From positions 1 through 15,256 of the forward strand of contig JAZRQE010000064.1 of the NCBI GenBank assembly GCA_045649545.1: 15,256 nucleotides of DNA, written 5' to 3'. A program made the position numbers and the translations under genes. The stretch is from UMGS172 sp045649545 (GTDB lineage Bacteria; Bacillota; Clostridia; Oscillospirales; Acutalibacteraceae). Under the pieces are notes generated by a model. It had not been told where the DNA came from. It worked only from the letters and a program-made list of their open reading frames with translations, and searched no databases. Positions 6,989 to 13,470 of the stretch are shown one piece after another (the first letter of the stretch is position 1; each line of letters begins with the position of its first letter).

Positions 6989-7041
6989 AAAAAGAAAAAA
7001 TAATTACTTTTTTCCACTTATGCAGTACCAAAAACAAACCA

Positions 7042-7491
7042 TTAATTCAACGATGTTTTTGATATAATTTCCCAATAGCATTCGGGTCTGTGGTCGCCCT
7101 TAATATAATACGCAACTTCGTTGACAGCTGTAGTGTCCATCCCTTCCTTGACTATTCTTCCATCTAAATACTCTATTTCTATATAATGAGTATTTGTTCC
7201 TGGTGGCGGCGGTATAGGGACTTCTTCGCCAACCTTGAACGAATCAAGCCAAGTTATAATTTCATCTAAATTTTCGGCAGGAACGTCACTACCTTTACCA
7301 TCACCATAGTAGGAGTAGAAAGTGATACGTTTAACGTTTTCAGTATCAAAAATAACAATTGATTCATTATTCGTTTTATTTTGACTTGTATTTTCGGTTG
7401 ATAATGCATCGTCGTCAGTGTTCTCACCGCAAGACACAAAGCAAACTAATATCAATATGCACAAAATTAAAGATAATATATTTTTAATCAC
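7042..7491 (-). CDS. Small membrane lipoprotein of unknown function
   Basis: A 149-residue protein with a type II signal peptide: Lys3, a hydrophobic stretch over residues 5-19, then FVSC with Cys21 as the lipid-modified residue. The mature part starts with an acidic, Asn/Thr/Ser-rich tether (about 22-45), followed by a small mixed domain and a proline run (PIPPPP, 92-97). It has no recognisable enzyme motif. It would sit on the outer face of the cell membrane. The start is GTG at 7491 with AGAGG about 7 bases upstream. It has its own consensus promoter and no operon partners. A possible IS relic lies downstream, which could mean this locus was acquired. I do not recognise the family of the mature domain. 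Confidence 0.82.
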   Translation of the reverse strand: MIKNILSLILCILILVCFVSCGENTDDDALSTENTSQNKTNNESIVIFDTENVKRITFYSYYGDGKGSDVPAENLDEIITWLDSFKVGEEVPIPPPPGTNTHYIEIEYLDGRIVKEGMDTTAVNEVAYYIKGDHRPECYWEIISKTSLN

Positions 7492-7511
7492 TAACCCACC
7501 TCTTTAATATT

Positions 7512-7540
7512 ATTATATCAAAGATTAAAGCACTTGTAAA
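7512..7540 (-). promoter_or_regulatory. Near-consensus sigma-A promoter for the lipoprotein
   Basis: On the minus strand TTTACA (7535-7540), 17 bases, then TATAAT (7512-7517), about 20 bases upstream of the GTG start. It lies in the 86-bp gap after the YnbB-like gene, in which I see no strong terminator. Confidence 0.8.
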
Positions 7541-7577
7541 ATAAAACATCCTCACTCTATAATCATTTTTATTTAAC

Positions 7578-8846
7578 TCAAATATTTAAACAACCTTCTT
7601 CGAGCATTTTTTGTGCCGCCAGCATAATACCAACCTTAGCACTATGGAAGTTAAGACCGCCCTGCATCCAAACGGCAAACGGCTCTCTTAACGGTGCGTC
7701 GGCAGACAGCTCAATAGAAGCACCTAATGTAAAAGCGCCCGCCGCCATAATAACCTTACTGTCATATCCGGGCATATCGTCCGGTTCAGGTGCGGCAAAT
7801 GAATCAACCGGTGAACCGCTTTGAATACCGCGGCAGAACGCAATAAGACTTTCGGGATTACCGGTAATAACCGACTGAATAATATCGGCTCTTTTCTCGT
7901 TAGATGCAGGCGTTACAATAAACCCAAGTTCCTCAAACAGTGCCGCAGTGAACACTGCCGTTTTAAGTGCTTCGCCAACAACGTGAGGTGCTGAAAATAG
8001 CCCCATAAACAGTTCTCTCGTGTGTCCTAATGTTGCACCAACCTCTAAACCTACGCCAGGGCAAGTAAGCCTGTAACCGCATTTTTCGACCAAATCGCCA
8101 CGTCCTGCGATGTATCCGCCGCAAGGTGCAATTCCACCGCCCGGATTTTTAATGAGCGAGCCTGCCATAATATCGGCTCCAACCTCTAAAGGCTCTTTTT
8201 CTTCTACGAATTCGCCATAGCAGTTGTCTACCATAACAACTGTCTGGGGTGATATTTTTTTCACCAATTTTGCCAATTCACCGATTTTTTCGACCGACAA
8301 ACTTGGTCTTAAACTGTAACCGCGTGAACGCTGAATGTATGCAACGGCATATTTTTTTGATTTCAAAGCCGACCCAATCCCGGCTAAATCGGGTGTGCCG
8401 TCGCTCTTTAATTGAACTTCGTCATAATTAACTCCGAAATCCTTTAACGAGCCGTCAACGTGACCGTCAATTCCCAAAACACCAATAAGTGTATCGTAAG
8501 GACGGCCAGTTAAACAAAGCAGATTGTCACCCGGACGCAAAATACCGAACAGCATTACGGTAAGTGTATGAGTGCCCGAAGCAAAAGTATGTCTGAAAAT
8601 CGAACTTTCAGCACCCACACACTCGGCAAAAACCTGCTCTAAAACCTCGCGACCGCGGTCGTTATACCCGTAGCCGGTAGACGGTACAAAATGTGTCTCT
8701 GCAACGCCGTTATTTATAAACGCCGACAACACTTTTTGTTGATTATATTCGGTTATCTTTTCAATTTCTCTAAAGGTTTTCTCGGCTTTAGCCAACGCCT
8801 TGTCGGAAACTGATTTAATTCTGCTGTCAACCTTAAAAAAGTCCAT
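7578..8846 (-). CDS. ynbB: YnbB-like PLP-dependent enzyme (methionine gamma-lyase / aluminium resistance family)
   Basis: The 422-residue length is typical of this fold-type I PLP family, annotated in Firmicutes as aluminium resistance protein or methionine gamma-lyase-like. Seen in order: PSTGYGYNDRGRE (55-67), SGTHTL (90-95, cofactor phosphate region), VDNCYGEF with Asp207 (pairs with the PLP ring), and SLIKNPGGG with Lys233 (expected PLP Schiff-base lysine). It likely cleaves a sulfur amino acid or related substrate in the cytosol; the true substrate of the family is poorly defined. The ATG at 8846 follows AGGAG by 8 bases, and that site contains the stop codon of the preceding gene. It is the last gene of the murD operon. 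Confidence 0.88.
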   Translation of the reverse strand: MDFFKVDSRIKSVSDKALAKAEKTFREIEKITEYNQQKVLSAFINNGVAETHFVPSTGYGYNDRGREVLEQVFAECVGAESSIFRHTFASGTHTLTVMLFGILRPGDNLLCLTGRPYDTLIGVLGIDGHVDGSLKDFGVNYDEVQLKSDGTPDLAGIGSALKSKKYAVAYIQRSRGYSLRPSLSVEKIGELAKLVKKISPQTVVMVDNCYGEFVEEKEPLEVGADIMAGSLIKNPGGGIAPCGGYIAGRGDLVEKCGYRLTCPGVGLEVGATLGHTRELFMGLFSAPHVVGEALKTAVFTAALFEELGFIVTPASNEKRADIIQSVITGNPESLIAFCRGIQSGSPVDSFAAPEPDDMPGYDSKVIMAAGAFTLGASIELSADAPLREPFAVWMQGGLNFHSAKVGIMLAAQKMLEEGCLNI

Positions 8847-8857
8847 CTTTATATCTC

Positions 8858-9583
8858 CTAAAACTCACAAACGGCAACATTGCCACAGTGTTTAAAATTT
8901 AAAGCCTCATAAAATCCGCCGGCATTCACTGTCGAAGCAAAGATTCTACTTTGAGGATATTTACAAATAATATTATGTATAAGCCCCGATACTGCCGTTT
9001 TACCCAAGCCTTTACCGCGGTCATCACTGTCAACCGCAACACCGGTTATAAGCGAATAGCCCTCGGTCATAAAACCGGCTACGGCAACGGCATTGTCAAG
9101 TATAAAATACTCGGCTGAATTATGATTAAACCTCAAACAAAAATCGGTATACCAAAATTCGAAGGGTGGCAAATCAATATCACCGTCTGTCCCTTTTTCA
9201 AGTAATTTATACACATCGGTAATGCTTTTATGCCCGTTTTCATAAGGAAAATCGGTAGGTTTTACCGCCTTACTATACTGATAAAGCAAAGCCTTATTAA
9301 CTCGTTTTGCATTTAGTCTTTCGGATACCTCACCGTCGCAAAAAACAATAGCGTTACAAAACGAAAAATACGAATTTAATTCATCAAAATCAGCATTATC
9401 AAGACAAATCAACGTGACAGAGTTGTCCATACCGCCAAAAACCGCCGTCACTTCACCTTTGACAGTTTGGGCGAATAACTCTACGCCTATTGAGTTACGG
9501 TAGGTGTTTAAAAGTGCCTCAATTCTCGCCGTAAAAATGCTTTTTTGCAGTACTTCGGGTAAACTTTCAATCCGCTCAATCAA
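8858..9583 (-). CDS. GNAT-family N-acetyltransferase
   Basis: A 241-residue protein with a C-terminal GNAT acetyl-CoA fold: ITGVAVDSDDRGKGLG (179-194) is motif A, with the R-G-x-G-x-G pyrophosphate loop, followed by FYEALNF (224-230). The N-terminal 130 residues lack a recognised motif and may be a second, degenerate GNAT-like half. The acceptor is unknown (amine of a protein, peptide or small molecule). The start is taken as TTG at 9583, overlapping the preceding stop as TTGA. The next in-frame Met is about 50 residues in and would lose much of the N-terminal part. The ribosome site is weak (GGGTGA), which fits translational coupling. It is gene 4 of the operon. Confidence 0.8.
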   Translation of the reverse strand: MIERIESLPEVLQKSIFTARIEALLNTYRNSIGVELFAQTVKGEVTAVFGGMDNSVTLICLDNADFDELNSYFSFCNAIVFCDGEVSERLNAKRVNKALLYQYSKAVKPTDFPYENGHKSITDVYKLLEKGTDGDIDLPPFEFWYTDFCLRFNHNSAEYFILDNAVAVAGFMTEGYSLITGVAVDSDDRGKGLGKTAVSGLIHNIICKYPQSRIFASTVNAGGFYEALNFKHCGNVAVCEF

Positions 9584-10596
9584 TTCATTTCACCCGAAGC
9601 TATTTTATTTATCAGTGCATAGGTTAAATCACGTACTGATTTTATATCATCAACGCTTGCCACAGATGATGCCGAGTGAATATACCTGCACGGCACCGAC
9701 ACTGCAACGGTACGAACCCCACCACGCGACTGATGTATGCCGGCGGCGTTGTTTCCGCCTGCAACGAAAGATTTAACCTGTGCTTTTATTCCCTTTTCTT
9801 TAGCCAACGCCAAAGACTTGTCGAACAAATCCTTGTCATAAAGCGTGCCGCGGTCCATAAATGAAAGTACCGCACCTTCACCGACATGGCAAACCTTTTT
9901 GTCGTCAGGAACGCCTACAATATCGGCAGCAGTTGTAGACTCGACGACAATAGCAAAATCAGGGTCAATTGCATACGCAACAGTTTTAGCGCCGGCACCA
10001 ACCTCTTCGTTTACCGAAAACGATGCGTAAAAATCGTATTCCGGTTCTGAATTTATGATGTCAAGTAAAACCTGACAACCTGCTCTATCGTCAATTGCTT
10101 TTGATATGATAAGGTCACCCATTTTACCAAAAGGCTCGCTGAATACCGCACAGTCACCAACCGAAACTAAACTTTCTGCCTCTGATTTAGAATCTGCACC
10201 AATGTCAATATACAGTGCGTCTTCCTCGGGCATTTTTTCTTTTTCGGCAGATGATAGCATATGAACGGGTTTTGAACTTATAACACCCGTTACACCGTTC
10301 AAAAATTTAACCTTACGTGCCAGCATAACCGCAGTATTAATTCCACCGACAGTAGTGAATTTCAGCATACCGTCAACCGTTATATATGTGACAATAAAGC
10401 CGACCTCGTCCATGTGAGCATCGACCATTACCTTCTTTTTAGCTCTGTTTTTGCCCTTAACAAAGGCAATAACGTTACCCAAAGCGTCAACCGAAATTTC
10501 AGCCTTATCTTTAATCTGCTCGATAACATAATCCCTTACCGCGTCTTCATGACCGGAGGGTGCATTCAACTCACAAAGTAATTTTAAATTTTCCAT
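9580..10596 (-). CDS. M42 family metallopeptidase (aminopeptidase), copy 2
   Basis: A 338-residue member of the M42 glutamyl aminopeptidase/tetrahedral aminopeptidase family, which removes N-terminal residues from short peptides in the cytosol using two metals. Visible: LNAPSGHE (10-17), VDAHMDEVGF with His61, AIDDRAG with Asp169, SVNEEVG with Glu197/198, VVESTTAAD with Glu219, GGNNAAGIHQSRGG (280-292) and YIHS with His307. All five metal or base positions are filled, so it should be active. The start ATG overlaps the previous stop (TAATG) and has GAGGTGA 7 bases upstream. It is paired in tandem with a divergent paralogue, which suggests joint peptide degradation or a mixed complex. Confidence 0.92.
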   Translation of the reverse strand: MENLKLLCELNAPSGHEDAVRDYVIEQIKDKAEISVDALGNVIAFVKGKNRAKKKVMVDAHMDEVGFIVTYITVDGMLKFTTVGGINTAVMLARKVKFLNGVTGVISSKPVHMLSSAEKEKMPEEDALYIDIGADSKSEAESLVSVGDCAVFSEPFGKMGDLIISKAIDDRAGCQVLLDIINSEPEYDFYASFSVNEEVGAGAKTVAYAIDPDFAIVVESTTAADIVGVPDDKKVCHVGEGAVLSFMDRGTLYDKDLFDKSLALAKEKGIKAQVKSFVAGGNNAAGIHQSRGGVRTVAVSVPCRYIHSASSVASVDDIKSVRDLTYALINKIASGEMN

Positions 10597-11597
10597 TATT
10601 TCACCTCGCGAGTTAAAACAAAGTCTACCACAATTTCGGCAACCGACAAAATGTCGTTTACATCAATAACCTCAACCGGTGTGTGCATATTACGAAGCGG
10701 TATTGACAAAAGACCTGTCGGGATACCACATTTTGTATCGACGATTTTATCTGCATTTGTGGAGGTTTTGCCTCCCATAACTTCAAATTGGTGTTTAATT
10801 TGATTGTTATTTGCAATCTCTTTAAGGCTGTTTGTAACAGAATTTGACAGAACAGGTGAAATTCCAATCATCGCACCGCTACCTAAAACACCGGTTTTAT
10901 CAGGCGAAATGTCGGGTGCGTTGCCGAAACTCACGTCAACCGCAACAGCAACATCGGGTGTGATGCCAAAACTCATAGTTTTAGCACCCATACCTCCCAA
11001 TTCTTCCATATCGCTTAATAAAAACACTACGTTGCAGGGTAATTCCTTGCCTGACAACATTTCTGCACATTTTATAAGTGCTGTACAGCCTGCACGGTCA
11101 TCTAATGATTTTCCTGTAACCTTATCCCCTGCTAATTCTGTAAAATCGGCAGAGAAAACAACGCGGTCACCGACCGAAATGACGTCACTTGCTTTATCAC
11201 CTAAACCTGTGTCGATATACATATCCTCAGTTTTTATGACGGCGTTGGATTTTCCTAAATGAGGCGGAGTGCTGCAAAATACACCGCTGACTATCTCTTT
11301 ACCGTAAACGGTAACCCTCATTCCGGCTAACATTCTGCTGTCAATTCCGCCGGCTTGGGCAACCTTTAAAAATCCACCTTGTACCGATGTTACAACCATA
11401 CCAATTTGGTCAAGATGAGCGTCTAATAGAACAGTATAATCTGCTTTGCCCTTGATTTCACCGATAAGATTATTTCCCTCACGGCGTACAGTACAATATT
11501 TTGAAAGGTACTTTTCGGCAATGTCGATAGCACTTCCCACACCGCCGATAAAGTCAGCCTCACTTAAATCTTTTAAGACACTTTTAACAGTTTGCAT
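10596..11597 (-). CDS. M42 family metallopeptidase, copy 1
   Basis: A 333-residue M42 peptidase. The metal set is intact: LLDAHLDQIG with His61, SLDDRAG with Asp167, SDMEELGG with Glu198/199, VAVDVSFGN with Asp221, and NMHTPVE with His305. It differs from its neighbour by lacking the family's N-terminal SGxE motif (here ADFIGGVGSAID, 14-25), by AHLDQ for AHMDE, and by GGKTSTNADK for the usual glycine loop. The pair are therefore old paralogues, not a recent duplication. The start ATG at 11597 has GGAGAAACT upstream. It lies 12 bases after the murD stop. Cytosolic peptide trimming is the likely role; the placement next to murD could reflect cell-wall peptide recycling, but that is inference. 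Confidence 0.9.
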   Translation of the reverse strand: MQTVKSVLKDLSEADFIGGVGSAIDIAEKYLSKYCTVRREGNNLIGEIKGKADYTVLLDAHLDQIGMVVTSVQGGFLKVAQAGGIDSRMLAGMRVTVYGKEIVSGVFCSTPPHLGKSNAVIKTEDMYIDTGLGDKASDVISVGDRVVFSADFTELAGDKVTGKSLDDRAGCTALIKCAEMLSGKELPCNVVFLLSDMEELGGMGAKTMSFGITPDVAVAVDVSFGNAPDISPDKTGVLGSGAMIGISPVLSNSVTNSLKEIANNNQIKHQFEVMGGKTSTNADKIVDTKCGIPTGLLSIPLRNMHTPVEVIDVNDILSVAEIVVDFVLTREVK

Positions 11598-11609
11598 AGT
11601 TTCTCCAAA

Positions 11610-12992
11610 TTACAGATTATTTACTAATTCCTTAAAATGCTTGCCGCGGGCAACAAAATTTGGGTAAGCGTCAAAACTTGCACAGGCCGGACTCAATGCT
11701 ACAATATCGCCCGAAACCGCCATTTCTTGAGCCACCAAAACGGCTTCTTCCATATCTTTAACGCGGACAATTTTCGGCTGTCCGTTTGTATAGTTTTCAT
11801 CAGATTTAATTGCTTTTTCGATTTTATCAGCTGTCGGTCCGTTTAAGATAAGCAACTTGACCTTTTCCACAACGTAAGGTGCCATAGGCTCAAACGGGAT
11901 ATGCTTGTCGTAACCGCCTGCAATCAAAATAACCTTGTCATTAAACGCCTTTAAGCAAGCGATTGTTCTTGTCGGACTTGATGCGATTGAGTCATTAAAA
12001 TAACGCACACCGTTTATTTCACGAACAAACTCAATGCGGTGCTCAACACCGGTAAATTCGTGTGCTACCTTAACAATACTGTCAGCACCGACATAACCCC
12101 AAACTGCCGAAATGGCGGCGAGGTAGTTTTCAACATTATGGTCACCCATAATCGCAATATCGTCCTTGTGCAAAAGCGGAACAGAGATACCGCGGTATGA
12201 AAGATTGAGATAACCATCCTTACCGAGCCATGCTCCATTTTTGATTGGCTGATTCATAGAAAAATATAAAGCCTGACCTCTGACGTCATCACTGAAACCT
12301 GCGGTAATGTCATTATCCAAATTTAAAACTGAACGTGAAAATGCATTTTGATGAAGTAAAATATTCTTCTTTGCACCGACATATTCGTCCATATCCTTGT
12401 GGACATCGAGGTGGTTTGGTGCAACGTTGGTCACGACCGCAACATCAGGGCCTTTACGCATTGAGATAAGCTGGAAAGATGAAAGCTCGACAACAACAAA
12501 ATCATCTTTGGTCATTTTTTCAATTTCGGGCAAAAGCGGAGTTCCGATATTGCCGCCGATGAAGACATTTTTGCCCTCTGCCTTTAACATTTCGGCGATA
12601 AGCGTGGTTGTGGTGGTTTTACCGTCCGAACCGGTAACTGCAAAAACGGTAGCGGGACAAAGGTCAAAGAAAACCTCCATTTCGCTTGTTACAACGATGC
12701 CGTTATCTCGGGCTTTTTGAAGTTCAGGTAAGTCGAACTGCATTCCGGGGGTGCGGAAAATCATATCGACTTCCAAATTATCAAGATAACCTGTTCCTAG
12801 GCGGAGTTCTGCACCTTTGCTTTCTAATTGGTCGGCGATTTCGCCAATTTGTTCACGCGTTCTGCGGTCACAAGCGACAACACGTGCACCCATATTTAAA
12901 AATTTTTCAATAAGCGGAGTGTTGCTAACACCGATACCGCACATTGCGATTTTTTTACCGCCTATTTGCTCGAAAAACTGTTTGCAATCCAT
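11610..12992 (-). CDS. murD: UDP-N-acetylmuramoyl-L-alanine--D-glutamate ligase
   Basis: MurD adds D-glutamate to UDP-MurNAc-L-alanine with ATP, an essential cytosolic step of peptidoglycan synthesis. The 460 residues show the three-domain Mur ligase: an N-terminal Rossmann-like UMP-binding domain (MCGIGVSNTPLI), the ATP loop GSDGKTTTT (121-129), the central NHLDVHKDMDEYVGAKKNIL with the likely carbamylated Lys (about 208), GVEHRIEFV (315-323), NDSIASSPTRT (333-343) and C-terminal LSPACASFDAYPNFVARG (433-450). The ATG at 12992 follows AAGGAG by 8 bases. It is the first gene of a five-gene operon. Unusually for murD, it is not inside a dcw cell-division cluster but is joined to two peptidases, an acetyltransferase and a PLP enzyme. 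Confidence 0.95.
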   Translation of the reverse strand: MDCKQFFEQIGGKKIAMCGIGVSNTPLIEKFLNMGARVVACDRRTREQIGEIADQLESKGAELRLGTGYLDNLEVDMIFRTPGMQFDLPELQKARDNGIVVTSEMEVFFDLCPATVFAVTGSDGKTTTTTLIAEMLKAEGKNVFIGGNIGTPLLPEIEKMTKDDFVVVELSSFQLISMRKGPDVAVVTNVAPNHLDVHKDMDEYVGAKKNILLHQNAFSRSVLNLDNDITAGFSDDVRGQALYFSMNQPIKNGAWLGKDGYLNLSYRGISVPLLHKDDIAIMGDHNVENYLAAISAVWGYVGADSIVKVAHEFTGVEHRIEFVREINGVRYFNDSIASSPTRTIACLKAFNDKVILIAGGYDKHIPFEPMAPYVVEKVKLLILNGPTADKIEKAIKSDENYTNGQPKIVRVKDMEEAVLVAQEMAVSGDIVALSPACASFDAYPNFVARGKHFKELVNNL

Positions 12993-13043
12993 AACCTCGA
13001 CTCCTTTGTATGTAATCGGTATATTACATAATTATACAAATAT

Positions 13044-13072
13044 ATTATACTTTTTATTTCGTAAAATATCAA
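13044..13072 (-). promoter_or_regulatory. Sigma-A promoter of the murD operon
   Basis: On the minus strand TTGATA (13067-13072), 17 bases, then TATAAT (13044-13049), about 50 bases before the murD ATG. A second TATAAT (13031-13036) lies closer but has no good -35 box. Confidence 0.75.
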
Positions 13073-13120
13073 TAATATAATAAGAAATAATTGGAAATTA
13101 GTAACGATAGTGTATTAAAA

Positions 13121-13177
13121 TGGAACGCCGGGGACGTCGGTCCCTACTAAAGCCTCCCTTGCATAAAAGGAAGCTTT
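13121..13177. repeat. Degenerate composite intergenic repeat
   Basis: The 303-base gap 12993-13295 has no gene. Besides the murD promoter and the terminator it holds this GC-richer block. GGGAC (13131-13135) pairs with GTCCC (13140-13144) around a GTCG loop. Next comes a degenerate hairpin from AAAGCCTCCCTT (13150-13161) to AAAAGGAAGCTTT (13166-13178) with two C-A mismatches. Blocks of this style recur between genes in many Oscillospiraceae genomes as I remember them. Here it is a single, partly decayed copy. Confidence 0.45.
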
Positions 13178-13220
13178 AAAAAAAGAAAAACCCGATGCAA
13201 GTCGAAACTTGCATCGGGTT
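13177..13220 (-). terminator. Strong terminator of the surface protein/peptide unit
   Basis: A perfect 14-bp stem pairs 13189-13202 with 13207-13220 (core CCCGATGCAAGT) around a 4-base loop. Read on the minus strand the stem runs into TTTTTCTTTTTTT, so it ends transcripts coming from the 52-residue peptide gene 76 bases upstream. Confidence 0.93.
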
Positions 13221-13243
13221 GATTTTGGTTTAATTGGAATGGA

Positions 13244-13301
13244 TTAGTAAATTAACTAATTTGCTAATTTACTAACTAATTAATCGAACGACTAATTAGT
13301 C
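13244..13301. repeat. AT-rich inverted repeats around the peptide stop codon
   Basis: TTAGTAAATTA (13244-13254) and TAATTTACTAA (13265-13275) are perfect 11-bp inverted copies around 10 bases. A 12-bp perfect palindrome GACTAATTAGTC (13290-13301) covers the stop codon of the peptide gene. The pentamer CTAAT recurs at 13256, 13264, 13276 and 13292. It forms a 3' untranslated structure on the peptide mRNA, or is low-complexity drift. Confidence 0.55.
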
Positions 13302-13454
13302 CCACAAATCCCAACCGCCTTTATCGCCATCGTTTTCGATGTAGATTGAAGAACCGCCGTCCAAATCCTTAAGCGAAAATACATTGGAGGAGGCGATATT
13401 CTCTTGTGCGAAAATTGAAGTAACTTCAAATTCAGGTTTAATATAAGTTCTCAT
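13296..13454 (-). CDS. 52-residue acidic small protein, putative secreted or modified peptide
   Basis: An ATG at 13454 with a perfect AAGGAGG about 8 bases upstream opens a 52-codon frame ending in TAA. It begins MRTYIKPEFEV, a style (M-K/R-x-Y-x-K-P-x-x-E) I recall from many small unassigned Firmicutes genes. The C-terminal third is Gly/Asp-rich and ends GGWDLWD. At residues 28-34 (LKDLDGG) Leu at -7 and -4 before Gly-Gly matches part of a double-glycine leader site; Glu at -8 is missing. Cleavage there would leave an acidic 18-residue peptide with two Trp. There are no cysteines and no maturation or export gene in the window. It is 16 bases after the surface protein gene and shares its terminator, so the two are co-transcribed. 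Function is unknown. Confidence 0.78.
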   Translation of the reverse strand: MRTYIKPEFEVTSIFAQENIASSNVFSLKDLDGGSSIYIENDGDKGGWDLWD

Positions 13455-13470
13455 TGTTCTGCCTCCTTAA

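Noticed and set aside
6990..7012. Terminator between the YhaM-like and lipoprotein genes
   Set aside because: The A-run/T-run around AATTA can pair, but the stem is all A-T and too weak to call an intrinsic terminator in either direction.
12397..12720. 107-codon plus-strand frame inside murD
   Set aside because: It is antisense to a clear, fully conserved MurD and has Ser/Thr/Val-rich shadow composition.
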